Below are positions 20,160 through 33,300 of a stretch of DNA of 64,000 bases, one piece after another. The number at the start of each line of letters is the position of its first letter. Positions within the stretch are counted from its first letter, which is position 1. The translations under genes were made by a program, and so were the position numbers. The notes under the pieces were generated by a model. It saw nothing but the letters and a program-made list of their open reading frames with translations, ran no database searches and was not told where the DNA came from. The DNA comes from Hygrophila difformis (taxonomy: Eukaryota > Streptophyta > Magnoliopsida > Lamiales > Acanthaceae), in contig JAOANR010000014.1 of NCBI GenBank assembly GCA_030278955.1, forward strand, positions 23,500,068 to 23,564,067. Reading direction: 5' to 3'.

Positions 20160-23100
20160 AAAGACTGAAAGCTGTCGAGATCACTATTCCATTGGTCGAA
20201 ATGATTTCAGAAATGCCCGTCTATGCTAAATTTCTTAAAGAAATGATTTCAGGGAGGAGAAAATTCGAGCAGGATGAAGTGGTGATTTTGAACAGCAGTT
20301 GCAGCGCCATCATCCAGAGAGTGTTACCGGAGAAGAGAGAGGATCCAGGCTGTATTACACTGCCAGTCCACATCGGGAAAACCAATGTTGGAAAAGGGTT
20401 GTGCGATCTGGGATCAAGCATCAATGTTATGCCACTCGCCATGGCAAAACGTCTTCACTTGGGTGTGATTGAGCCGGTTACAATGAAACTACAGCTGGCA
20501 GACCGTTCGATTGCCCATCCAGTCGGAATCCTGAAGGATGTAATTGTCAAAACCAGAAGGACCCTCTTTCCCGTCGACTTCATTATTCTGGATATAGAGG
20601 AGGACTACGAGATGCCACTGATCTTAGGCCGCCCCTTTCTCTCAACCGGTGGTGCACTTATAGACGCGCGATCAAATCAAATCAAGCTCCGAGTCGGAGA
20701 AGAAGAATTGAATTTCAACATGGGAAAGCTGCAGAAGTTTCCGTCTGAGGAAACTTGTTCCAAATTTGATGTAATAGATGGTAGGTGTGAGGATGAGAGC
20801 ATGGACTCTATGACTGAAGTGACAGACAAAATTTCAAAACAGGTACTGACGCCTGGAGGTGCTGATCAGCAAAGAAGTTGCAACGCTGTGCACTTTGAAG
20901 ACCCTATCACTGGGGATCTTGAAGAATTTGACGGTGTTGAATTCACTCAGGAGGAGGAAGAGAGCACCACGGAAGAGGAAGTGGACCCTGTACTGACACA
21001 GGGTCCAGAAGGTAAATCTGATCTCTCACCCCCGACCAATTCTCGCAAATTACTACCTTCCGTTGAATGTCCGCCAGAGCTTGAACTTAAAATACTTCCG
21101 GATCATCTTAAGTACGTCTTTCTCGCTGAACATAAAAGATTACCGGTAATTGTGTCAGCTAAGCTGACACAAGAACAAGAAAAGGCTCTGGTAGACATTC
21201 TAAAGAAATATGTACATGCAATTGGATGGACCATTTCTGATATAAAAGGAATAAGCCCTTCTGTTTGCATGCACAGAATTTTAATGGAAGAGGAGTACAA
21301 GCCCTCAAGGCAACCACAAAGGCGTCTGAACCCTCATATGCAAGAAGTGGTAAGGAAAGAAGTTATCAAGCTCTTAGATGCTGGTATCATCTATCCTATA
21401 TCTGACAGCAAATGGGTTAGCCCAGTGCAGGTAGTACCTAAGCGTGGAGGAATGTGCATAACGACTAATGAGCAAGGAGAAGAAGTGGCAACGCGTCCAG
21501 CGACCGGTTGGAGAGTTTGCATCGACTACCGGAAGCTTAACACCGCTATACGGAAGGATCATTTTCCCTTGCCATTCATTGATCAGATGCTGGAGAGGTT
21601 GGCCGGGAGGGAGTACTATTGCTTTTTGGATGGGTACTCTGGTTACAATCAGATTGTAATAGCTAGTGAAGATCACGATAAGACCACTTTCACATGCCCA
21701 TACGGAACTTTTGCGTACAGGCGCATGCCTTTTGGACTTTGCAATGCGCCCGCCACCTTTCAACGATGCATGATGTCTATTTTCTCAGAATTTATCGAAA
21801 AATGCATTGAAGTTTTCATGGATGACTTCTCTGTGTATGGAGATACTTTTGATGAATGCTTGACAAATCTTGCAAAATTTTAAAAAGATGCGAGGACACT
21901 AACCTAGTTTTAAACTGGGAAAAGTGCCATTTTATGGTCACCGAGGGAATAGTGTTGGGTCACCGCATCTCGCGCGCAGGCATCGAAGTCGATAGGGCCA
22001 AGGTCTCAGTCATATCCAACCTTCCATTACCAAACTCAATAAAAGCACTTAGGAGTTTCTTAGGGCATGCCGGTTTTTACCGGAGATTCATTAAAGATTT
22101 TTCTAAAATTGCCAAGCCGCTCACTAATTTGTTTTGTAAAGAAAATTCTTTCGTAATAAGTGAAGCGTGTGTTCAAGCCTTTGACACGCTCAAAAAGATG
22201 TTGATTTCTACTCCAATAGTGCAACCACCCGATTGGTCAATGCCTTTCGAGGTTATGTGCGATGCAAGTGATCTCGCCGTGGGTGCAGTTCTTGGGCAAC
22301 ATAAGGAAGGAAGGCACTGCGTAATTCATTACGCCAGCCATGCCCTGACTGAAGCCCAAGTCAATTACTCCACCACGGAGAAAGAGATGTATGCTGTGGT
22401 TTTCGCGTTTGATAAATTCAGGCAATACCTCATTGGTACGAAAACCATAGTATACACCGATCACTCTGCACTAAGATACTTGTTTAGCAAACAAGACGCC
22501 AAACCTCGATTAATCAGGTGGGTACTTTTGTTGCAAGAGTTTGACATCATAATAAAAGATAGAAAAGGCAAAGACAATGGTGCAACTGTTTGCCTTGCAT
22601 CTTCATGATCAAGCTTGTCTATGGTTTTCCGACATTGCTAACTTTTTAGCATATGGAATAACCCCGCAATTCCAGAGCACGAGGCAGAAAGCAAGGTTCA
22701 ACCAAGATGTAGCCAACTACTTCTGGGAAGATCCTTACCTCTTTAAGCATTGTGCAGATTCTATTATTAGACGTTGTGTAACTGAGCACGAGGCTTACCA
22801 AATCGCTAAAAAATGTCATGAATCGGAATATGGAGGCCACCATGGCCCCACTCGAACAGCTCACAAGGTGCTCGAGTGTGGTTTCTATTGGCCTACCATT
22901 TACGAGGATTGTAAGGCGTTTGTTAAGGCTTGCGACAAATGCCAGAGATTAGGGAATATCTCCAAGAGGGATGAAATGCCTCAAAAAGGAATTCTCATCC
23001 TTGAGATTTTCGATGTATGGGGTATTGACTTCATGGGACCATTCCCGACGTCTGATGGGAATCACTACATCTTGGTAGCTGTCGGTTACGTGTCCAAGTG

Positions 23101-23908
23101 GGTCGAGGCAGTTGCGCTGCCAACCAACGATGGTTACCAAGTCATCAAATTTTTGAAAAACAACATTTTCAATAGATTTGGTGTACCTAGGGTAATCATA
23201 TCTGATGGAGGAACCCACTTTGTCAACAAAGCTTTTGCAAATCTCATGAGCAAAAGTGGGATTCTCCACAAGATCGGCACGCCCTATCATCCCCAAACCA
23301 GTGGCCAAGTCGAGGTATCAAACCGCGAAATCAAACATATACTCGAAGCCACTATGGGGATAACCAGCAAGGACTGGTCACGTAGACTCAATGATGCTCT
23401 ATGGGCATATCGCACTGCATTCAAGACTCCCATTGGGATGTCCCCATACAGGCTTATCTTTGGGAAAGCCTGTCATTTGCCCGTAGAACTAGAGCATAAG
23501 GCTTACTGGGCCGTAAAAACGCTTAATTTTGACCCACGAGTAGCTCAGAGTAAACGCAAGTTGGATCTCAATGAAATTGAGGAAATACGTGCGCAAGCTT
23601 ATGAAAGCTCGAGGATTTACAAAGAGTGGACCCAGAAGTTACACGATCGTCGCATAAAGCCTAAACACTTCTATGTTGGCCAAAATGTCTTGTTATTTAA
23701 TTCTAGGTTGAAGCTATTCCCCGGAAAGCTTAAATCCAGATGGGAAGGGCCATACGAAGTGGTGCTCGTGTTTGAAAGTGGAGCTGTCAGGATTCGAACC
23801 GACAAAGGAGAGCTGGTGGTGAATGGACACAGGTTGAAGGAGTATCTAGGGCAGTTCGACCCCGGAAAGGAAGTTCAAATGACATCAGAGCCGGCCTATG
23901 CTCAATAA
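20147..23908 (+). pseudogene. pol: Athila-like pol: protease, RT, RNase H, integrase (broken)
   Basis: Domains in order: aspartic protease with CDLGSSINVMP (about 20400-20435), reverse transcriptase with YKPSRQPQRRLNP, WRVCIDYRKLN and the catalytic FMDDFSVYGDT (about 21815-21850), RNase H with [14 protein letters not shown] and [11 protein letters not shown], and integrase with the zinc finger ([10 protein letters not shown], then CDKCQR), catalytic [16 protein letters not shown] and the Glu in [12 protein letters not shown], ending with [13 protein letters not shown] at about 23480. There is a frameshift near 21860, just after the RT catalytic motif. Another frameshift, probably with a small deletion, lies near 22575 where RNase H joins integrase. 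The integrase part (22577-23908) is open to its own stop. Confidence 0.9.
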
Positions 23909-24024
23909 ATATCTATATTTATATCTCTATATTATTATCTATTATGTATCTATTCGTCTTGAACGATAAGTACCGAAAGATCAACTAAACATTTAGAGTA
24001 CTAAGACTCTAAATGTGAGGATGT
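23909..24024 (+). other. post-pol spacer with 10-bp hairpin and LTR-boundary motif
   Basis: CATTTAGAGT (23990-23999) pairs perfectly with ACTCTAAATG (24006-24015) across a 6-base loop and is followed by tgaggatgt and TGATATTTGG. The motif aaatgtgaggatgttgat recurs at 36695-36712 and 41074-41091, the last being the start of the 3' LTR. Confidence 0.7.
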
Positions 24025-26151
24025 TGATATTTGGAGAAAATCTAATAATTTCTCCTATGTTTGCTTTGCAGGAATTCATGGAACCAACAAAAAGAAGGAT
24101 AAAGCTACGAAAACCAGGTTCCCGGTTGGATTAATTCCAAATTTAATGGAAAGTAATTTCGGAATTTAGAAAAATTTAAAATCCGGAATAACTCCATAAA
24201 ATAAGGGTGTTAATCCAACCTAATTTATGCAAGCAATTTACCATAGAGGAATGTTTAATTCTGTTTAATATGTGCTTTCAGTGTGTTAATTGTTGGGAAA
24301 ATCCATAATTTCAGAAAATTTGAAATTTGAAAAATTTCAAAAAAATTTTTTCTAAGTGTTGAATGCGATCTATTTTATCTCAAGCCAATTCGGTCTACAT
24401 AAGAAGTGTTTGAGACAGATCACATTTGATGTATGCCTTGGAAATTTTCAAGCAATTCGATCTCCAAGCAAATTCGGTCTAGACCGAATTGGCCTAAGAG
24501 ACCGAATTGATTTCCCCAAGACACATCCCCCATCCTTGTGTAAATTTGGCCAAGTAGCAATTCGATCTATGGTAATTCGGTCTAGGCCGAACGAATTGAT
24601 CTGCAAAAGGCATCTGTGTTTCCTTAGTTTTATTTATGCAAGTGAGCAATTCGATCTATAAGGCAATTCGGTCTAAACCGAATTGCCCATATAGACCAAA
24701 TTGCCTCACAAAAGCATCCCTCAAAATTTTTTTCTAAGTAATCAGGTTCGGTCATCTGGCTGTAATTCGGTCTCTGAATCAATTCGGTCTAAGACCGAAT
24801 TGACTTCAAAAGACTTCATTGCAGAGAGTGTGTTTGCCCCCCTATGCCAATTCGGTCTCTATGCCAATTCGGTGTAGACCGAATTGGCCTAAGAGACCGA
24901 ATCCTTCGCAAACACTAGAGACCACATCAATTCGGTCTAGACCGAATTGATGGTTCAGTCTCTAACAGACCGAATTACCCAAATCCCCTACCCCTTTATA
25001 TTCTCTATTCCCCCTATTTTCCCTCACTTTCACTTTTCGCACTTCGATATTTTCCCCCGTGTTCCCTCTCGCGAACTTCGTCTCCCTCGCGAAACCAGAG
25101 CTCGAGCCAGAGTTTTTCTTTGATTAACTCCGTGCAAAGTGTTCAAAAATGGCTTCTTCTTCATCTAATCCTACTGGGAGTGTCGGGTGAGTTTCCTGTT
25201 TTTGATTTCGCATCCTGTTTCGCGATTTAAAATGGTGTTTCTTCCATGTTTTTGCGAAATCAGTAATGGGGGAGGGAATGATGAATGTTTTCGAGTGAGA
25301 CATGGTCGGAATGCAGCCGGAATGGTTTGGGTATGATGGGGAAGAGGGTAGAACACAATAGGCAGAATTTAGGGTTTGTGCGTTTTTGTTCAAAACTGCC
25401 ATTGTTGTGCTTTTTGAGCTTTCTGAGATTTTGGGGATGTCTTACTTTGAAAATGAGAGTTGCAAAACCCTCAAAAGTCATGTTTTTGTGCGCTTTGTAG
25501 TTTTGTTGTTTTGTCTGTGTTTTCTGTGTATATTTTCGGTTAACTGTGGTTGTTGTCTAAAATCTGTGAAAATGGAGAACACAATGGTTTGCTTTTCCCT
25601 TGCAGCCACTGTGTTATTTTACTAGTTATGAGATAATGTTGATAGGATATGCATGTTGATGGTATAGCCGTAGCTGTGTTTTTAAAGCATGAGTTTATGG
25701 CAAAATTTTTGCATGATCATGGTGTGAATGGATTGTTTGTGTTTGTTTTCAGTATTGCATGTATTGTATACTGTGCATTTTGCCAATAAATGCTTTTGTC
25801 GGATACTTGTTAACCACAAAGTGCAAACTCAACTTGAAAGTTGATGTCTCAACTTGAAAAGTAATGTTTGCACATATGGGAAACATGGTATTATAGACGA
25901 AACCATGCCAAAATTTTTCCAACACTTTTGGCATGGTATTTATGTCTAAAAAGACAAAAAGTGGTAGAATGTTCTTTCTTTTAAATGTTTGACTTATACT
26001 CATTTTTGGGACAAGTGGGGGAGTATTCAATTTGAACACCTTGTTTCATTCTTGAACACCCATTACCCCAAAACAAGTCCAAATGGGGGACCATTCACAC
26101 CCCCAATTTCACTAAATAAATAAGTCACACTTCTCATAAAAATCCAAAAAT
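24025..26151 (+). other. LTR-like internal promoter region upstream of env-position gene
   Basis: Starts TGATATTTGG after the boundary motif. About 345 bp in, a cluster of palindromes of the AATTCGGTCT type begins (24370-24985). It is followed by a T/C-rich stretch with TTTATAT (24995) and an ATG at 25149 whose short frame (MASSSSNPTGSVG) runs into a consensus splice donor, GG/GTGAGT, at 25187. The real 3' LTR shows the same order: start, about 320 bp, palindromes, TATA. Perfect hairpins follow (25821-25873, 25830-25843, and a 12-bp stem at 25902-25937). Interrupted at 26152 by the copia insertion, it continues at 36293-36708. No long gene is visible; the frames at 24356, 25285 and 25749 derive from repeats. 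Confidence 0.5.
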
Positions 26152-26156
26152 GTTCT

Positions 26157-27020
26157 TGTTAGGTCCGTTTGCGTGGATAACCAATTAAGTAGTCCTGAAA
26201 ACTAGTTCAAGCACCTTACGTGGACACGTTAAACAGTTTAAGAATTTAAGCAGCGGAAAGTAAATAAACTGTGAAAATAAAGAACTCAAAGTTTGTTGAC
26301 CCAGTTCGGCACAAGCCTACATCTGGGGGATACCAATCCAGGAGATTCACTAATTGTTTTGGTTTGATCCTCGATCTAAACAATAGTGAATTGTTTCGCC
26401 CAACTCCAATCACCAAGCGGACTGAATTGTGAAACCAAGACACTCCCCCTGTCTTGGTGAAGATCTCCTCGACCTTGCTCCAATCCCTTGAAGGCTCCTC
26501 CTTCAAGTTTGCCCTCGGTCGAAACCTGTTGGCGATTGATTGAATTTGTCAACTTCAATCAAGTTCTTTAGTAACACTGTCGATCAATCCACCCGAGGAA
26601 GTGTTGATCGAATTTCTTCCTTCAAAATGATAACTCGCGAACACGGAAGGAATATGATTCTCTTCTTCACCATATACTCTCGATTACTCAAGTGTGTAAG
26701 TCAAACTATTCAGCGTGCGGATCCATTTCTTGGCCGCCCTATTTGAAGAGAATCACCTTGTCTCTATTCTAAGGTAGAAGATCTTCTTTCCATAAATGCG
26801 CGGATCCTTAGAATAGAGTTGCCCGTATTAAAAGATTGTAGTTTCCATGCTTCGTGTGCAAGATCCGGGCATAAGATCAGCTAGCCGTTGTGGAATATTT
26901 CTGAGTATATTCGCCAGCTCTTCTCCCTTTACATAGTTTGTCTGCTGTTGACGAGGTTGGTCCAACAAAGTAGTTCAGACATCGGTTGTGAACACATTTG
27001 CTCAAAACTGGTTCCCAACA
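26157..27020 (-). repeat. 3' LTR of copia element
   Basis: 864 bp. On the plus strand it begins TGTTAGGTCCG and ends TTCCCAACA. Compared with the other LTR it lacks 54 bp near 26533 (matching about 35748-35801). Confidence 0.95.
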
Positions 27021-27495
27021 ATCTCCCCCTTTTTGGCAGAATGTGGGCCAGTATAAGAGTTGATCCAACCGATGTCCAAACAATTGACACATGAACAAAG
27101 ATGTAGAAATACTTCCCATTGAGACCCAACCACCAATTACAATGATTCCCGGACATAAGACAAACTATACTAATGCTCCGTACAAGATAACCTATCACAA
27201 ATTCTAGGAGCATTCACATCAAAAGCAAGCACATGGCAATAGTCATAAAATAAAACACGTAAGATCACAAATCAATTATTACAGGCCATTGTGCAGATGT
27301 TCAGCAAAAACAGTAGTTCACAAAAGTAGTTCAAACAGAAAAACTTTACCCTTCTTCAGCAGAGACTTTCTTTCAGCAGAGACTTTCTTCCACCAGGCTT
27401 CCCCATGTCGATTGTAGTGCATACCAGAGGAACCGATCAACGGCTACATCAACTTAACTCCCCCTCTGGCGCACATTTTGCCCAAAAAGGGCATG
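27021..27495 (-). other. polypurine tract and 3' noncoding region of copia element
   Basis: On the minus strand tgccaaaaagggggagat ends directly at the LTR. The rest, up to the env-position gene, holds no convincing frame. Confidence 0.8.
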
Positions 27496-29867
27496 TCACT
27501 CAGACTCCTCAGAGGAATCCTCATCCGAGTCACTGGACTCCTCAGCTGGATTGGTATCCAAATCCTGTTCATCATCAGACCAAACATCAGGAAGCTGTCG
27601 GAATAGCTTTTCAGCAGCTTGGACACGGCTGTGCACTTGAGCCTCCAGCACTTTGAGGTGATTGATGTGGTCTGTGAGTTCATCTCGGAGCATGGAGAAG
27701 GCATCTTTAGCAGGGATCCTGCCTCCTGGTCCAGCCAAGTCTGGCTTCTTCTTTGCTAGGTTGGAGGAAAGTTTGAAGTCGGCAATGTCGTCAGGACGAT
27801 CATGCTTGCTCCCAAGAATGTGGAGATGCTTCAGGTACTCGGATATGAGTCCAGGAAAGGGAAGAGTGGTGTTGTATTTCCTCTTGATTGTGCCCGCGAA
27901 CGCCAGCATTTGTTCGAGCACAAGGGCTCCATAGTTGATCTCGTATTTCTGGTCTATGGCAAACAATAATTTACACATGCTTTTTGACACAACAGAGTGG
28001 TTAGCAGTGGGCATGATGTTGTGTGCACATAATTTGTAAAGCAGTGAAAACTTTTGAGTTAGGACACCAGCACTTAACCCTTTTCCTTGAAATTTTCTCC
28101 CTTCTACTCCAGTGAGAGTCTCAGCAATAGTATTCATAGGGAACTTGGCACTTCGAGAATAAACAGATTTCAGATGAGTTCGGGGTACCTGGAGAAAACG
28201 GTTCAGTGCTCGAGCTTTGAGTTCAAACAGTTGGCCATGTGCATAACTGAGTTCGAACCAGGGGTTTTGGAGTTCAGGACTTCAGAGCTCAGGTTTGCAT
28301 AGAAATGCCTAACTAGCTGTCCCTTATATTGCTTGATCTCCGTTCCCCAGAATAAAAGAGATCTGTCCTCCAGGTATTTGTGCCATCCCATTTCCTCATA
28401 CCGCACAGCTGCAAATCTGATTTCAGGGTGCACCTTCATCTTTTCCAGAACTGTTGAGAAGTATTGTTCGGACACTACATAGTAGAAGGCCGTGGATATT
28501 GCATTTCCAGCATCAATGATCTCTGGCTCATGTTCTTCAGACGAGGACAAAACAATCTTTCTCTTCTTGGATCCAGTGGCCTTGGAGGACTCTTCAGGTT
28601 CAGACCGAGTCCGCTTTTTGGGTTCAGACTCCTGCGGTGAACTCCTGGCAGGTGGAGTTGGCTCTCTGGTTTCTGGCTGGGTCACCATTTTCTGCACAGT
28701 GACTGGTTCAATAATGACTTCGACTCGTTCTTCAGATTATTCCTCTTCGGAGCTTTCTTCATCGGATTCTTCCGCCTCGCTTTGAGTGTCTTGAGACCCC
28801 AACTCCTCGGACTGGTTGTCAGTGGGATTCTCCCCCTCAAGTGGTTCCTGGGCATCGGTTTGAGGGTGCTCAGAGTCTCCTTCGGACTCACCATCCTGGT
28901 CGTCATCCGAGTCTGATGAATTTTCATCTTCTTCGTCTTCTTCCTGTTCAATTTCAGTTTGAACTGTTTCTTTGACAGGTACAGTCTCTTCAGGTTCTGG
29001 TCTCAACATATGCTTTCGCTTTTGACTGGCAGTCCAGGCAATTTCTTCAGTGATCAGGTTCATAGCATAGTCTCTTTCATCATCACTTATGTCGATCATT
29101 GATTCATCTCCAGAGCTTTCATCAGCATCCTCTTGAACATAGTCTGAGTCGAGTTCTTCCTCATCAAGGTGTTCTGTGCCAGGTTCGGACGCCTTTGGTG
29201 AACTGGTTTGGGTCGCTGTAGTAGTGATCTGCAGGGGCTCTTCAGGGGTTGATTCAACAGTGGAGACTGGTGCTGGATGGGTAGGAACACTTGGCACAGT
29301 TGCTACCTTCTTCGCAGGGGTTTTCTTCTTTGGCTTTTCAGTGGACACCTTTGGTGCATCTTTTGATGCAAGTTCAGCGGGCTTGATTGATACTCCTGTC
29401 TCTGTCACATTGTCAGCCCCCAAGTTGGGAAGGTCAGCTAAGATTGCATCGATGGGTTCTAGTGCCATGGCCAGGTCTGCTTCAACACGTTCACTGATCG
29501 AGGCATTCTTCCTTGCAACTGCCTTCTCACGAGTCTTTGAAGTGGAAACCGCTTTTCCTTTTGTTTTCTCTGCTTCTTTTTGTTTCAATGCTTTGGCTCC
29601 GGCTACTTCTGTTCGAATGTCGAGAGGGTCTTGAACAACACCAGTGGCTCCATTTTCTCCGGCAGTGGATGGTGAAGAAGAAGGGAATGGAACAACAACC
29701 AAAGATGGTGTCTCCGAGATGGTTTGCTCCATGATGGCTTTCTGAACAGATTTGGCACGCCCTTTCGCACTGGATTCCTCAGGTGATATGGCTTTCTTGC
29801 TTCCTGCGGTTGATGAGGGAGTAGGGCCTTGAGTTTTGGAGCTCTGGCTTCCTCTTGTCTTCACCAT
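27496..29867 (-). pseudogene. env-position accessory gene of copia element (plant transposon protein type)
   Basis: Downstream of pol in the same direction. ATG at 29867 (MVKTRGSQ) lies nine bases after a good splice acceptor (ATTTCAG on the minus strand, about 29873-29879), so a spliced subgenomic mRNA is plausible. The first 380 residues are of low complexity, Pro/Thr/Lys-rich then Glu/Asp-rich. A central region has YEEMGWHKYLEDRSLLFW and LVRHFYANL, then RALNRFLQVP, and a C-terminal coiled coil follows (LRDELTDHINHLKVLEAQVH). An in-frame TAA at 28737-28739 and a one-base frameshift near 28262 break it. No signal peptide or membrane anchor is evident, so 'env' describes position only. The HFYANL ... 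INRFL-x-x-P spacing resembles the ORFs at 8718-10052 and 37888-39543. Confidence 0.7.
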
Positions 29868-30301
29868 GGTTGCTGAAATACAAATTTTTGGCAAGAACAA
29901 GTGAGAGTATAAATGTGATTGGAAGAGAAAAGCCGAGAGAAATTTAGAGAGAAGAGTGAGTTTGAGAGAGATGAGAATCCGATCAAATAGGGATGTGAGG
30001 TAGCGGTTATGAGAGAAACTTCCCTTAATTTGAATATGGAAGGTGAATCACGATTCCCAAACATGGTCATGATCACAAATTTGAATTTTGGTGGCTCTCA
30101 ACCGTTCCCGCCGTCAGACGCCATGATGGGATGTCAAATCAAGTAATTGATTCTTCCCTTGTTTGAATTTAAATGAGATATGGTAACTTCCCAAGTGAAG
30201 AGATCCTACGGATATGCTTAAAATGATGGTTAGAAAAACACAATTTAGGTAATAAAATATAAAATTACACAAAGTAAGGAGATTGCAAAAAATAAAAAAA
30301 C
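29868..30301 (-). other. spacer between copia pol and env-position gene
   Basis: AT-rich, no frame. It contains the presumed splice acceptor near 29876. No recognisable promoter. Confidence 0.5.
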
Positions 30302-33300
30302 TTATTCCATAATTTTCGGGATTTTTAGTGATTGTGCATAGGCCGAGATCTCTTTTTCAAATCTCTCCCGATCAAGAGCCTTAGTGAAAATATCCGCATG
30401 TTGTTCAGTCGTTCCGACATGTTGTATGGACACTATTCCTTCCTCAACAAGATCCCTTATGAAGTGATGCCTAAGGTCAATGTGCTTAGTTCTCCCATGT
30501 TGGACTGGATTCTTCGAGATGTTGATTGCACTCATGTTGTCACATAGTATGGTGAGAACTTCTTGATCAATCCCATAGTCGAGCATCATTTGCTTCATCC
30601 ATAGCAATTGTGCACAGCAACTTCCAGATGCAATGTATTCAGCTTCGGCAGTTGATAGGGAAATGGAACTTTGTTTCTTGCTATACCAACTAACTAGGTT
30701 GGTTCCAATGTAAAAGCATCCTCCGGTTGTGCTTTTTCGATCATCCGCATCACCTGCCCAATCTGCATCACTATAACTAAGTAGTGAAAGATTAGACTCT
30801 TTAGAGTACCAAATACCAAGATCACTGGTTCCTGAGACATATTTGATCACTCGTTTGGCAGCCTTTAGGTGTGATTCCTTGGGGTCGGCTTGGTAACGAG
30901 CACAAACTCCTACTGCGTAGCTTATGTCTGGTCTGCTTGCAGCCAGATATAGAAGGCTTCCTATGATGCTTCGATAGAGTTTCTGATCAACACTTTGACC
31001 ACTGGGATCTTTGCTCAACTTATCATTCATCCCTATAGGCGTTCGAGCTGGTTTGCTGGACTCCATGCCAAACTTTTTAACAATGTTTCGGGCATACTTG
31101 GTTTGGCTTAGAAATATTCCATCTTTCTTCTGAGTCACCTGCAAACCGAGAAAGTAAGTTAGTTCTCCTACCATGCTCATTTCAAACTCCTTACCCATTA
31201 TTTCGATGAACTGGTCTTTGAGCACATGGTGTGTTGATCCAAACACAATGTCATCGACGTAGACTTGAGCAATGAGGATCCCTTTGTTCTCTCTTTTGAT
31301 AAAAAGGGTCTTGTCCAAGCTTCCTCTTTCGAATCCATGTTCAAGCAGGTACTTGGAGAGCCTCTCGTACCAAGCCCTAGGAGCTTGTTTTAGTCCATAG
31401 AGTGCCTTGTTGAGATTGTAGACATGTTGAGGATGATGGGGGTCTTCAAATCCTTTAGGCTGTTCTACGTACACTTCCTCATTCAGCCAACCATTTAGGA
31501 AGGCACTTTTGACATCCATTTGATATAGCTTGAATCCTAGCGAGCATGCGATCGATAGTAGTAGTCGGACTGCTTCAAGTCTTGCTACAGGTGCAAATGT
31601 TTCACTGAAGTCGACACCTTCGACTTGGGTGTAACCCTGAGCAACTAACCGAGCTTTGTTCCGTGTAATGTTCCCTTTTTCATCACTTTTGTTGCGAAAG
31701 ATCCACTTGGTTCCGATTATGTTCTTGTCTTGGGGTCTTTCAACTAGGGTCCAGACTTCATTTCTTTCAAACTGGAGTAGTTCATCCTGCATAGCACTTA
31801 TCCAGTGTTCATCTTGAAGTGCTTCTTCAACTCTGGAGGGTTCGATTTTTGAAGTATAGCAGTGCAAGCCAGCTAGTTCTTTAAAGTCGATCTTTTTCCC
31901 TCGAGTCTTTCTTCTTTCATTTACATCACCAATAATGTCTTCAGAGTCATGATGCTTGTGAATGCGTCCATTTAGGTCCTTTTGAGGTTCTGCTTCTCGT
32001 GACAAGGTGTCCATGATTGGTGTCTGGACTCTTTTGGTGGACTGGTCATCAGATGTGGGTGAATCTGTACTGTTATGAACATTCTGACCACAGGGAGTTT
32101 CATCATCATGAGGTGAGACATCTTCTTTGCTGGTCACATCTTCTATGGTCACATTTGTGGACTCCAGTACTTTCCTTGTCTTAGGCAGATATACTCTATA
32201 TGCACGACTGGTGGTAGAGTACCCCACAAATATTCCTTCATTGCTTTTTTCTTGAAACTTCCCAACATGTTCCCTGTCATTTAAAACAAAACACTTGCTA
32301 CCAAAAATATGAAAGTAAGTAATTGAGGTCTTTTTACCGTTCCAAATCTCATATGGAGTCATAAGAGAGTTTGGCCTCAAGTAGACTCGGTTTATGGTGT
32401 AGCATGCTGTGTTCACGGCTTCGGCCCAAAGGAATTCAGCTACTTTCTTTGAGTTGAGCATCACCCTAGACATTTCTTGTAGAGTTCGATTTCTTCTTTC
32501 GACTACTCCGTTTTGTTGAGGTGTTTTTGGAGCTGAATATTCATGCTTGATCCCATGTGTTGCACAGTATTCTTCAAAGGATTGATTTTCGAACTCTCGT
32601 CCATGATCACTTCGAATCCGTTTCACCTTGGTGTCCTTTTCGGTCATGAGTCGATTGCACAGCTTCTCGAAGGCTTTGAATGTGTCGCCTTTTTCCCTGA
32701 GAAAATCTATCCAAGTGTACCTGGAGTAATCATCAATACATACAAAAATATATTTTTTACCTCCCAAGCTTTCAACTTCCATTGGACCAGTAAGATCCAT
32801 GTGCAGTAGGTCAAGACACTTGGTTGATCCAGGGAGTTCAGATAGTTTGTGTGAACTCCTGTGCTGTTTGTTCTTGGCACACTCGTTGCAGAGAACTGCA
32901 CTTGATTTATTGAATTGAGGAAGACCTTTGACTGCCCCAGTTTTGCTGAGTTTGATAAGATCTTTAAAGTTGAGATGTCCAAGCTTTTCATGCCACAGTG
33001 TGATGTGATCCTTTCCTGCAGCTGCACCAAAATTGCAAGTATGAACAAGATGATAGCAATTATTCTTTGAGCGCACACCTCTCATAATGCATTCTTGATC
33101 TTGATTGAGCACTTGACAATCTTTCTTGGTAAACTGCACCACAAGGTCTTCATCACACAATTGACTGATGCTTATCAAGTTAGCTTGGAGTCCATCGACA
33201 AAGAAAACAGGTGACAGTTCCTTCGAGCCATTGTTCTCAATGGTCCCTTGACCAACTAGGGCACCCCTTTTTCCATCTCCAAAAACAACGAATCCTCCAT

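Noticed and set aside
24356..24661. Open frames with repeated QFGLDRI-type peptides (also 15220, 41220-41790, 42631-43301)
   Set aside because: They are translations of the AATTCGGTCT palindromes in LTR-like DNA; both strands and several frames are open for the same reason.
27496..29867. Retroviral envelope gene
   Set aside because: Position fits, but no signal peptide, membrane anchor or glycoprotein features are visible; the protein is low-complexity plus coiled coil.
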